Shown: positions 1 to 6,700 of the stretch, in pieces
Numbering within the stretch: position 1 is the first letter of the stretch
How the letters are laid out: every line of letters begins with the position of its first letter
Assembly (NCBI GenBank): GCA_902803125.1
Contig: CADCOZ010000338.1
Location: 1 to 8,194, forward strand
Direction: 5' to 3'
DNA: 8,194 bases
From: an uncultured Ruminococcus sp.
GTDB lineage: Bacteria > Bacillota > Clostridia > Oscillospirales > Acutalibacteraceae
Position numbers and translations under genes: made by a program
Notes under the pieces: model-generated
Told to the model about the DNA's origin: nothing
Seen by the model: the letters and a program-made list of their open reading frames with translations, nothing else
Databases searched by the model: none

Positions 1-25
1 CTTGCCGGTAGGATATCAAAATATT

Positions 26-63
26 ATTCATTATTCACTATTCATTATTCACTATTCATTATT
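26..63. repeat. 14-bp AT-rich tandem repeat (about 2.7 copies)
   Basis: The unit ATTCATTATTCACT occurs at 26-39 and 40-53, with a partial third copy at 54-63. It is low-complexity spacer DNA lying directly upstream of the 80-bp tandem units. Read as protein it gives repetitive Ile/His/Tyr/Ser/Leu text with no domain character, so I do not consider it coding. Similar ATTCATT-type short repeats occur in spacers of many gut anaerobes; that comparison is from memory. Confidence 0.85.
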
Positions 64-70
64 TCTCCCC

Positions 71-230
71 CTTTCAAAATTCGCTGAGTTTTGGGGTTCA
101 AACATTATTATTTATTCGTTATTCTTTATTCTTTATTATTTCTTTCTCCCCTTTCAAAATTTGCTGAGTTTTGAGGTTCAAAGATTATTATTTATTCGTT
201 ATTCTTTATTCTTTATTATTTCTTTCTCCT
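71..230. repeat. Two 80-bp direct tandem repeat units
   Basis: Unit 1 covers 71-150 and unit 2 covers 151-230. They are in exact register with four differences in 80 bases (82/162, 94/174, 103/183 and 150/230). Each unit starts with CTTTCAAAAT, passes through a GCTGAGTTTT core, and ends in an AT-rich tract (TTATTCGTTATTCTTTATTC) plus TCTTTCTCC. There is no inverted-repeat structure and no coding character. The last base of unit 2 is the first base of the -35 hexamer of the next promoter, so the array abuts the transcription control region of the 294-665 gene. Confidence 0.9.
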
Positions 231-258
231 TGCATTTCGGGTGTATGTAGTATACAAT
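230..258 (+). promoter_or_regulatory. Sigma-A-type promoter for the DUF4870-like gene
   Basis: The -35 hexamer TTGCAT (230-235) is separated by exactly 17 bases from the -10 hexamer TACAAT (253-258). A start of transcription near 265 would leave a leader of about 29 nt carrying the Shine-Dalgarno AAGAGGG (277-283) before the ATG at 294. Both boxes are close to consensus (4/6 and 5/6). The T at 230 is also the final base of the upstream 80-bp repeat. Confidence 0.72.
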
Positions 259-293
259 AGAGGTAGCTTCTTTGAAAAGAGGGATACGGCACC

Positions 294-665
294 ATGAATG
301 AAAATAATGACAATATCCGGTTCTTATCAGTCCTTTCGTATCTGCCGTTTGGCTTTGTGGTGGGACATTTTGCCGTTGAGAAAGATAACCCCGACCTGCG
401 GTTCCATAAGTTTCAGGGATGTGTGCTGTTCGGCACATTTGCCTGTTTCTACCTGCTGATAGGTCTGGTGGTATTACTGCTGTCTTTTTCTGACGGTCTG
501 CAAAGTATCTTCGGCTTTGTGCTGACAGCCGCCGTTACACTGGCGTATTTAATGCTGATAGGCTTCGGTATCTCCTCCGCTTGGCGTTTTCAGCAAAAAC
601 AGCTGCCGTTTATCGGCTTTTTGTCGGTTCGCCTGAGAGAAATGATGGATGCGAAAAGGAAATGA
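294..665 (+). CDS. Small Tic20/DUF4870-like membrane protein
   Basis: This 123-residue protein is integral to the cytoplasmic membrane and its function is unknown. Three hydrophobic segments are visible at about residues 9-27, 42-64 and 71-93. Between the first two lies the motif VEKDNPDLRFHKFQ (28-41), which matches the pattern of Tic20/DUF4870-type proteins: an acidic/basic pair, then N-P-x-x-R-F-H-x-x-Q just before a membrane helix. That assignment is from pattern memory. The C-terminus is basic (RLREMMDAKRK) and probably cytoplasmic. The ATG start is supported by AAGAGGG ten bases upstream and by a promoter at 230-258. The stop is TGA. The next gene begins 68 nt downstream on the same strand, so co-transcription is possible. 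I am confident it is a real gene, less so about the family. Confidence 0.78.
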   Translation: MNENNDNIRFLSVLSYLPFGFVVGHFAVEKDNPDLRFHKFQGCVLFGTFACFYLLIGLVVLLLSFSDGLQSIFGFVLTAAVTLAYLMLIGFGISSAWRFQQKQLPFIGFLSVRLREMMDAKRK

Positions 666-677
666 TTTCCTTTGACA

Positions 678-697
678 GCTTTATCATAGCATAAAGC
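678..697. repeat. 7-bp perfect inverted repeat upstream of the Trx-like gene
   Basis: GCTTTAT (678-684) and ATAAAGC (691-697) are perfect inverted repeats with a 6-base loop. A consensus TTGACA lies immediately upstream (672-677), but no convincing -10 sits 16-18 bases after it. No T-run follows, so it does not look like a terminator. It could be an operator or only a weak hairpin in the 68-nt spacer. Confidence 0.35.
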
Positions 698-733
698 GGC
701 AGCGAAAATTATCATAAAAAGGATGCGGTTCTT

Positions 734-1072
734 GTGAATGATGATATAATTTATGTGGATTCCTATGACTTTGACCGGCGAATTGAACAAGGCACCAACA
801 TGGTCTTTTTCTTTTCACGACTGTGTACCCGCAGCCGTGCGATGATGCCCATCATCGAAGAAATTGCCGATGAATATTATGACTGTCTCCGTGTGCTGGC
901 ACTGGACGTGGAACAGTCGCCGGATGTGGCCGATGTGTTTGCGGTGGAAATGACCCCCACCGTTCTTTTCTTCATGAACGGTCATTTGCTGGAAAGAGTC
1001 GAAGAAGCCAACCCGAAAACGGTCTATACCGATGTGATTGAAACCATCTTGTCAGAAGAAAGCACGGAATAA
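734..1072 (+). CDS. Degenerate thioredoxin-fold protein with CXXS active site
   Basis: A 112-residue cytoplasmic thioredoxin-like protein. It aligns almost without gaps to the canonical TrxA encoded just downstream on the other strand: both have P-x-I-E-E-I-A after the active site and a cis-Pro region (M-T-P-T-V here, S-I-P-T-V in TrxA). The usual WCGPC is replaced by LCTRS, so Cys31 is kept and the resolving Cys becomes Ser34. The buried Asp25 and Trp27 of TrxA are both Phe here, and Thr74 precedes cis-Pro75. One further Cys (51) is present. It therefore cannot run the normal dithiol cycle; a monothiol, chaperone or thiol-docking role is inferred. The start is GTG, chosen because AAAAGGAT ends about nine bases upstream and the nearby ATG at 738 is out of frame. 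It ends at a terminator shared with trxA. Confidence 0.85.
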   Translation: MNDDIIYVDSYDFDRRIEQGTNMVFFFSRLCTRSRAMMPIIEEIADEYYDCLRVLALDVEQSPDVADVFAVEMTPTVLFFMNGHLLERVEEANPKTVYTDVIETILSEESTE

Positions 1073-1099
1073 ACTTCTTCGGGAGAAGTGCCGTATAAC

Positions 1100-1151
1100 A
1101 AAAAAACAGAGCAGGCCGCTGCCTTGAAGGGGACAGCTGACCTGCTCTTTA
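1100..1151. terminator. Bidirectional intrinsic terminator between convergent genes
   Basis: AGAGCAGG (1108-1115) pairs with CCTGCTCT (1141-1148), with GCTG/CAGC pairing possible inside the loop. On the plus strand the stem is followed by TTTATT. On the minus strand it is followed, after one G, by a seven-base T-run (seven A at 1100-1106 on plus). It can thus end both the 734-1072 gene and the minus-strand trxA, which face each other 91 nt apart. Confidence 0.8.
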
Positions 1152-1163
1152 TTGTCGGACAGA

Positions 1164-1475
1164 TTATTCTTCAATCATCGCCAACAGTTCTCTTTTGGGT
1201 TTCACGCCGACAGAGGTATCCACCAGTTTACCGTTTCTGAACACCATGACCGTTGGGATACTCATGATATTGTATTTTTCTGCCAAGGTCATTTCGTTAT
1301 CCACATTGACTTTGCCAACCTTGATCTGGGGATTCTCTGCCGCAATTTCTTCAATCACGGGCGAAAGCATACGGCACGGACCGCACCAAACAGCCCAGAA
1401 GTCCAGCAGAACAGGCTTGTCCGCCTTCAGAACTTCCTGCTCAAAATTAGCGGCGGTGATTTCAATAACTGACAT
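1164..1475 (-). CDS. trxA: Thioredoxin
   Basis: A complete 103-residue thioredoxin, the usual length of the family. It is a cytoplasmic dithiol-disulfide oxidoreductase that reduces protein disulfides and is recharged by thioredoxin reductase, which is not in this window. The active site WCGPC is at residues 30-34, the buried Asp is residue 25 (LLDFW), and the cis-Pro is residue 74 in SIPTVMVF. The start is an ATG preceded on the minus strand by AAAAGGAG with about ten bases of spacing. It lies 61 nt downstream of a membrane-protein gene on the same strand with no terminator between them, so the two are probably one transcript. Its own end is the shared bidirectional terminator. No convincing separate promoter is visible in the 61-nt gap. 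Confidence 0.97.
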   Translation of the reverse strand: MSVIEITAANFEQEVLKADKPVLLDFWAVWCGPCRMLSPVIEEIAAENPQIKVGKVNVDNEMTLAEKYNIMSIPTVMVFRNGKLVDTSVGVKPKRELLAMIEE

Positions 1476-1536
1476 AACAACAACACTCCTTTTCGTTTAG
1501 TATGGGTTATCCATCAGCCGATATCCGTTCGGATGA

Positions 1537-2691
1537 TCAGCTTTTTTTCTTTTTGTTCCGGCGTTTTTTCGCTTCTTTGGCAGAGGTCCGTTCCCGTTCG
1601 GAGCGGGAAAGAAGGGACGACCCGCCAATGCTTTTTTCATTGATAAGGGCTTTGACAAAGTGCGGGTGCTTTTCGGTGAATTCCGCTTCCTTTTCAGGGT
1701 GACTGACAATATATTTTTCCTGCTGTCCGGCATAGAACCCGCCGATATTCAGCAGAATGATGACGATATACAGCATGATGGTCAGCACCGCTCCGATTCC
1801 GATATAAGGATAAATCGTAAAGAAGATATCTGCCAAGGCCAAGATGGAACAAATCAAAACAATGACGTTTTTGATCATGCGTTTTTTGTCAAAAATGCAG
1901 GCGAAAATGGCGATAATGGGCAAAATCGACAGGGCAAAGGTAAAAATGCTCCTCATAAACGTATTGCTCAAATCAATACTGGCACCGAAGGCTTCGCCCA
2001 CACTGCCGCCGAACATCATCTGCAAAGCACTTTGCGAAACGAACACAGAGGCACACAGCACCTTCTGGGCATTCAAAAGAGCCGCATTCAGTTTCTCAAC
2101 GCTTGCTTCGGTGTAATCGCTGCGTTTGATTTTTTTGACCTCTTCAATCAGCTGTGTCAGCTTTTCTTCCTGCACCCCTTCCCGAACGGTATACGTCCAG
2201 TTGTAGTTCAGGGTGCTCATCTCTAAAAAGCCGCCGCTTTCGGCCGCCTGACTGCTCTGGCTTTCCTCATCCGATGATGTATCGGAAGTCAGACTGCTTT
2301 CCTGTGCAGAAGCCGCCGATTCCTCGCCGCTTTCTTCTTCCTTGGGTGCTTCCACCAAACCGTCTATCGCCTGACGCAGGGCGACTTCTGCGGCATCAAT
2401 TTCCGCCTGCGCAGCCAACACGCTGTAGGCTTCTTCGATGCGTGGTGTCACTCCAAGGTCTTCCTTGATATAGAAGCGAACCTCCAAAAAAGGATACGTC
2501 AGCAGATACAGAATAATCGCAAAACACCATATCAAAGCAATACGGATAATGTGCGAAGGGGTACGCAGCAGTTTCTTCCGCTTCGGCACATTGACCACAA
2601 CGGTCTTTCGCTTTTCGCTGTCTGTTGGCGAACTGTCCGCCGCCACAGCGGTTTCTTCGGAAAATTCCTCATTTTCTATTTTTCTTGCCAT
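1537..2691 (-). CDS. Unrecognised four-TM membrane protein with acidic Ser-rich linker
   Basis: A 384-residue protein I cannot assign to a named family. Residues 1-47 are polar and end with a basic cluster (KRKK). Membrane helices are seen at about 48-67, 245-267, 272-292 and 296-318. Basic residues before TM1, between TM2 and TM3 (DKKR) and after TM4 predict both termini inside and a large outside domain at 70-244. That domain has an acidic Ser/Glu/Ala-rich linker (about 115-153). On either side are helical stretches that resemble halves of a FIVAR repeat: A-E-I-D-A-A...A-I-D-G-L-V at 96-113, and D-Y-T-E-A-S...L-N-A-A-L...A-Q-K-V-L at 192-212. The C-terminus is strongly basic (KKRRNKKKKS). 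The ATG is preceded by AAAGGAA. It is followed 61 nt later by trxA in the same direction. A cell-envelope sensing or scaffold role is only a guess. Confidence 0.82.
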   Translation of the reverse strand: MARKIENEEFSEETAVAADSSPTDSEKRKTVVVNVPKRKKLLRTPSHIIRIALIWCFAIILYLLTYPFLEVRFYIKEDLGVTPRIEEAYSVLAAQAEIDAAEVALRQAIDGLVEAPKEEESGEESAASAQESSLTSDTSSDEESQSSQAAESGGFLEMSTLNYNWTYTVREGVQEEKLTQLIEEVKKIKRSDYTEASVEKLNAALLNAQKVLCASVFVSQSALQMMFGGSVGEAFGASIDLSNTFMRSIFTFALSILPIIAIFACIFDKKRMIKNVIVLICSILALADIFFTIYPYIGIGAVLTIMLYIVIILLNIGGFYAGQQEKYIVSHPEKEAEFTEKHPHFVKALINEKSIGGSSLLSRSERERTSAKEAKKRRNKKKKS

Positions 2692-2741
2692 TCCAATATA
2701 TTTCCTTTCCGGATGCTAAGAACTTATCCGTAAAATAAAGA

Positions 2742-2840
2742 ACTCCCTCCGTCACGGCTTGCACCGTGCCGCATCCCTCCAAGCGGGAGATTAAAGGCTC
2801 CCTCTTGGAGGGGGCTGTCAGCGAAGCTGACCGAGGGAGT
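2742..2840. repeat. Cloverleaf-like palindromic intergenic element
   Basis: The outer arms ACTCCCTC (2742-2749) and GAGGGAGT (2833-2840) are complementary. Inside are three further stems: CACGG/CCGTG (2753-2757 with 2764-2768); CCCTCCAAG/CTTGGAGGG (2775-2783 with 2804-2812), topped by GGGAG/CTCCC (2785-2789 with 2798-2802); and GTCAGC/GCTGAC with loop GAA (2817-2822 with 2826-2831). The left and right thirds are diverged inverted copies of one another. It lies between two minus-strand genes, after ppa and before the membrane-protein gene. I recognise the CTCCCTC...GTCAGC...GAGGGAG style as a dispersed repeat of gut Clostridia, from memory only. It carries no ORF and may be a MITE-like or REP-like element that also stops or stabilises transcripts. 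Confidence 0.8.
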
Positions 2841-2905
2841 CCCCCTGCATGGATATTTTAGCAATTGCTTTTATTTGCGGACAGGCTCTAAGTGCTTGAC
2901 AGGCC

Positions 2906-2920
2906 AAACCTTCTTGGTTT
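2906..2920. other. Weak hairpin just past the ppa stop codon
   Basis: AAACC (2906-2910) pairs with GGTTT (2916-2920) across a 5-base loop; its last base touches the ppa stop codon. Read in the ppa direction no T-run follows, so it is a poor terminator for ppa. The better candidate structure for ending ppa transcripts is the 99-bp palindromic element further downstream. A 10-bp palindrome AGCAATTGCT is also present at 2860-2869. I see nothing else in the 2841-2919 spacer. Confidence 0.3.
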
Positions 2921-3456
2921 TATGTAAAGTTAAACTTCTCTTTATAGTTTTCAATGGTCATCTTAATCGTTGAAATTGCTTCTTCTCTCCCCTTAACCTC
3001 ATCGACAACGGTTTCTTTCTTTTCCAGCGTCTTATAGACCGTGAAGAAATGGGTCATTTCAGCGAACAGATGTCCCGGCAGTTCCGAAATATCCGTATAG
3101 CCGTTATAGGTCGGGTCATTGAAGGGAATGGCAATAATTTTTTCATCGTTGCGGCCATTGTCCAACATGGTGATCATGCCGATGGGATAACACTGAACCA
3201 GGGTCAGCGGGAAAATCTGCTCGGAACAAAGTACCAGTACATCAAGCGGATCCAAATCGTCCGCATAGGTGCGGGGAATGAATCCGTAGTTGGCCGGATA
3301 ATGGGTAGAGGTGTACAGAATGCGATCCATTTTCAGCAAACCGCTTTGCTTGTCCAACTCATACTTTACCTTGCTGCCTTTGGGAATTTCGATAACAACC
3401 ATGAAGTTTTCGGGGGTAATTCTTGCGGAATCCATATCATGCCATATATTTTGCAT
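2920..3456 (-). CDS. ppa: Inorganic pyrophosphatase, family I (soluble)
   Basis: A 178-residue cytoplasmic enzyme that hydrolyses pyrophosphate to two phosphates and so drives nucleic acid, protein and other biosyntheses. Family I hallmarks are present: E-I-P-K-G-S-K-V-K-Y-E-L-D near the N-terminus, H-Y-P-A-N-Y-G-F-I-P, and the metal-binding signature D-L-D-P-L-D-V-L with its three Asp residues. The length is normal for bacterial family I enzymes. The open frame extends 29 codons further upstream to 3543, but I chose the ATG at 3456: AGAGGAG lies nine bases before it, and an extended -10 promoter at 3490-3518 would start transcription near 3483, inside the longer frame. The extra residues are also lysine-rich and unlike the family. 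It is divergent from the large GGDEF gene. Confidence 0.95.
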   Translation of the reverse strand: MQNIWHDMDSARITPENFMVVIEIPKGSKVKYELDKQSGLLKMDRILYTSTHYPANYGFIPRTYADDLDPLDVLVLCSEQIFPLTLVQCYPIGMITMLDNGRNDEKIIAIPFNDPTYNGYTDISELPGHLFAEMTHFFTVYKTLEKKETVVDEVKGREEAISTIKMTIENYKEKFNFT

Positions 3457-3465
3457 AAAAACCAG

Positions 3466-3472
3466 CTCCTCT
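3466..3472 (-). promoter_or_regulatory. Strong Shine-Dalgarno that fixes the ppa start
   Basis: On the minus strand AGAGGAG stands nine bases before the ATG at 3456. No comparable purine-rich site stands before the alternative upstream start at 3543. This places the ppa N-terminus at the shorter start. Confidence 0.85.
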
Positions 3473-3489
3473 ATAGATTTATATTTTTC

Positions 3490-3518
3490 ATTATACCATA
3501 TCCTTTTTGATTTCTCCA
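3490..3518 (-). promoter_or_regulatory. Extended -10 promoter for ppa with A-tract upstream
   Basis: On the minus strand TATAAT (3495-3490) is preceded by TGG, which gives an extended -10 of the form TGnTATAAT. Seventeen bases upstream is TGGAGA (3518-3513), a 4/6 match to the -35. Immediately further upstream (3522-3538) the minus strand is almost pure A, which resembles an UP element. Transcription would start near 3483, leaving a leader of about 27 nt. Confidence 0.78.
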
Positions 3519-3612
3519 TAGTTTTTTTATTTTTTTTTGACAAAAATTTGCGGTTTTGTCACCCCCTTTCCCGCAGAGGAAACGGTTCGGACGAAAATTC
3601 ATCTGTTCATAT

Positions 3613-3622
3613 TTTGTACAAA
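3613..3622. other. 10-bp palindrome in the divergent promoter region
   Basis: TTTGTACAAA is a perfect palindrome lying between the ppa promoter and the -10 of the GGDEF gene, about 44 bases upstream of that -10. It is a possible operator half of the divergent region, but a palindrome of this size in AT-rich DNA can arise by chance. I see no second copy nearby. Confidence 0.25.
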
Positions 3623-3662
3623 CAAATTTAACATATTCCTCATTATTCGCCTTTGAAAACTG

Positions 3663-3671
3663 TGCTACAAT
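3663..3671 (+). promoter_or_regulatory. Extended -10 promoter for the GGDEF gene
   Basis: TGCTACAAT combines the TGn extension with a TACAAT -10 box. No good -35 is found 16-18 bases upstream (TTATTC at 3643). The TTGAAA at 3653-3658 is too close to act with this -10. Transcription would start around 3678 and give a leader of about 60 nt that contains the stem-loop at 3697-3725. Confidence 0.5.
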
Positions 3672-3696
3672 AAAAAGGTATATAGTTGTTGAATAA

Positions 3697-3725
3697 AGAT
3701 ACCCTTCGGGGCGATCACTTTATCT
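3697..3725 (+). other. Leader stem-loop before the GGDEF gene
   Basis: AGATA (3697-3701) pairs with TATCT (3721-3725), and inside it CCC (3702-3704) pairs with GGG (3708-3710) around a TTC loop. The Shine-Dalgarno GGGGG (3726-3730) follows directly. The CCC could instead pair with the Shine-Dalgarno G-run, giving two mutually exclusive folds. It does not match any riboswitch class I can recognise, including c-di-GMP aptamers. Confidence 0.4.
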
Positions 3726-3738
3726 GGGGGTCAACAAT

Positions 3739-6700
3739 ATGGAATCATATTCTCAGCTTTACACCAAAAAAATCGTGGATTCCATTATCCACGGCTTGGA
3801 TCAAAAGCACGGCAGTATTCTTTTTGTGAAACATTACAACACACTCAACGTACCGATTGAGGATATCCAGGAGGCCGTCAAAAAAAGCCGCAGTCCTATT
3901 GAACTGCTTTATCACCAGTTTTCAGCTTCTAAAATGCAGGAAGCCTATGAACCGTTTTTAGGTTGGATCAAACAGCTTTATTTCAAGTTCTATTACCATA
4001 TTCCCGTTTCCGAGTTTTTGGAAAAGGCTGATGTCTATTTTCTGGCTCGCTCAGCCTTGGAAACCTATATTCTGACCGGCAAATGCAAACGAACCGAAGA
4101 TATGATTGTGGTCGAAACCGATTATGAACTTAAACGCTTTGCCGATTCACTCGCCAACCTGTTTGCGTATATTGCCAAAGAACATACCTTGTTTTTGGTG
4201 CTGAACCGTCTGCATTTAGCAGAAAACTCTACCCTTAATTTCCTGACAGAATTTATCGCCCGCTCCAATAACAATATGTCCCTGTTAGCCAACTATAATG
4301 AAGCCTATGTCGTGCCGACTTATACACAGATACGCTGGACTTCTCTGGTACGCAAGATTGAAGACCTGAACTATATGCTCGAATGGAACGTGCAGGACGC
4401 ACAAACCGACATCAATCTCTCCGAGAGCTTTGACCCCGTCATGGCGGATTTCCAAAATTATCTGCTCCTGATTAACAATATGATTCAAACGGTGGCCATT
4501 CAGCAGGCCATCTATTATCTGCGGATTCTCTACAATAAAATCACCACCGAAAAAGTAACCATCAGTGCCAAGAATCGGGCAAGGTTCTTTACCCTCTATG
4601 CGCAGGCCTCTATCTATGACCGCAATATACCCTATGCCCAAATGATGTGCGGCAAGCTGAAAGATGTCAACTCCCGTCATCCGAACCTCAAATATTCGTT
4701 TCAGTACCATTATCTGCTGGCACTGTGTCAAAGCTATGAGGGACAGCGCAGTTTGGCCAAAATTAACGGTGACAAGTGTATTGCCATCGCCGAAAAAATG
4801 GGCTCACAAAAATATATGTTCCGTGCTCATATGCTCAGCTATATCTATGCCCTTGACAGCTGGAACAATACCTACCGATGGGACAGAAAATTTGAGGGTG
4901 AGGAAATTGATGCCTTCATGGAAGAGGCTCTGTCCTACCATGCCTATAACCATTTGGCTCATATCCTGTTCTTTGGCTGTGGTAACGAGAAAGAACACTA
5001 TACCAACGATTCTCTGCCGCTGGAAGATACCAAATATTTCCGCAAGGCCATGGAACTGGCCACCATGCTGAATAACGAACGCCTGATTATTGATGCATGG
5101 CGTAAAAGTGTCTTTATGGCACAGGGCTACGGCTGTTTCGGCTTTGTGGATTACTACTATAAACGCTGTCTGGAAATCATCGAACGGCAGAATAATCCTG
5201 TGGAAGAAGCCAACATTTATAACGGCCTCGGCTTTAACCGCATTGTCAGTGAACAGTTCACCCTCGCCAATGAATACTTCAACAAGGCACTCAAGATTTT
5301 CTACACAAAGAAGAAGTATTATTTTGTGGCAGAAACCCTGTATAACATGGCAACCAATGCCATTTTAGCGGATAACTTTGAAACCGCCTATCAGCACCTC
5401 AATTATTGCACCAAATTGCTTCGCTCCATCAAAAAACACCGCATGACCGTTTGCAATATGGCGAAAATCTATGGTATGCTGGCGTATTGCAGTTACAAAA
5501 TGGGCATTGACTATAACGCACATTTCTACCTTAACAAAATGGAACGGGTTCTGCACCATGTCATTTGTCCGGACGGCGAACCCAACTATTTCCTGTGGGA
5601 CGATGATTTGTTCTTCTATTATTTCAACTGCGGTCTGTTGGAAAAAGCTGACAATATCTATGCGGCACAGGAATGCTTTGATAAGGCAAAATTCCATATG
5701 ATGCGGTCTGACGGTCTGCAATTCTTTGTCTATACTATGTTTGCCCTTGAACAGGCTGACCTCTATGAACGGCTGAATGAACCCGACAAGGCAAGGGACA
5801 TTCTGGAAGCCTGCATGGAATTTTGTGCCAACAAGGGCTATAAACACAAGGAAGAACTTGTCTTTGCCAAACTGCACAAGCAAAATCTGATTGCCAAATA
5901 TGTGCCACTGCCGCTGACAGACATCAACAAATATCAAATTGAAGAACTGATTCAGATGGCAGAAATGGAAATGATGCTGGCGGACAAAACCAAGGGTATT
6001 GATTTTCTGGTCGCTTGGCAGGAACTGCTCAACAAAGAAAACTATTCCGCTGATGATGTGGTCGCTAACTCCATCATGATGCTCCAAAACAACTATAATC
6101 TGGACAACATCTTGTATGTGGAGATCATTAACCGAAAGCCTGTTCTGCGGTATGTCTGCGGTGACCGCACCGTTAACGAGGAACAGCTTCAGGAGATCAC
6201 CAGCTATCTTACCCGCCACAAAAAAGAATTTGCCGTGTCACGCTATGACCGTGAATTCTATGAACTGACACCGTTTGTGTCGGCGTTGGGCGTGAATGAC
6301 ATTGTCTCGTTCGGCTGTGTGCCGCTCTCGATGGACGATGAACTGACCGGCTATATCGTGGCCGCTATCGAACTGCACGACAATATGACCAACAACATTA
6401 TCTTCCTTGACAGAAACGATATTACCATCTTCAAGTTTGCCCTGCGTCAGCTGACCGACACGGTTTACCGCCTGAAGGCAAGGGACGCTATCCGTCAGAT
6501 GAACCAACAGCTCCAACAAAATGCTGTGACAGACCTGCTGACGGGACTGTATAACCGCCAAGGCTTTGCCAAGCAGGTAGAAGACTATGAAACGCTGGTC
6601 AGCAAGGGCAAGAAGCAGGATATTTACGCCACGCTCCTCTATATTGACCTGGACAACTTCAAGATTTGCAACGACACGTTCGGCCATGCCGTGGGCGATG

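Noticed and set aside
71..230. CRISPR array
   Set aside because: The two units are directly adjacent 80-bp duplicates without unique spacers, and no cas gene is present.
2..250. 82-codon open frame across the AT-rich repeats
   Set aside because: It is a translation of the 14-bp and 80-bp tandem repeats with no ribosome-binding site and no domain character; its end overlaps the promoter of the next gene.
672..697. Promoter for the CXXS thioredoxin-like gene
   Set aside because: TTGACA is a perfect -35, but the sequence 16-18 bases downstream (AAGCGGC) is not a -10, so only the inverted repeat was listed.
1660..2226. Plus-strand open frame opposite the membrane-protein gene
   Set aside because: The minus strand has clear TM helices, a good RBS and operon context; the plus frame is His/Gln/Asn-rich shadow text.
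2906..2920. Intrinsic terminator for ppa
   Set aside because: The stem is only five pairs and no T-run follows it in the ppa direction.
3678..3738. c-di-GMP riboswitch in the GGDEF leader
   Set aside because: The leader is short and lacks the conserved core of GEMM-I or the class II aptamer as I know them.
5365..6219. Antisense open frame (284 codons) opposite the TPR region
   Set aside because: Its residues mirror the sense TPR and GAF codons and show no domain; the sense strand has clear TPR helices.
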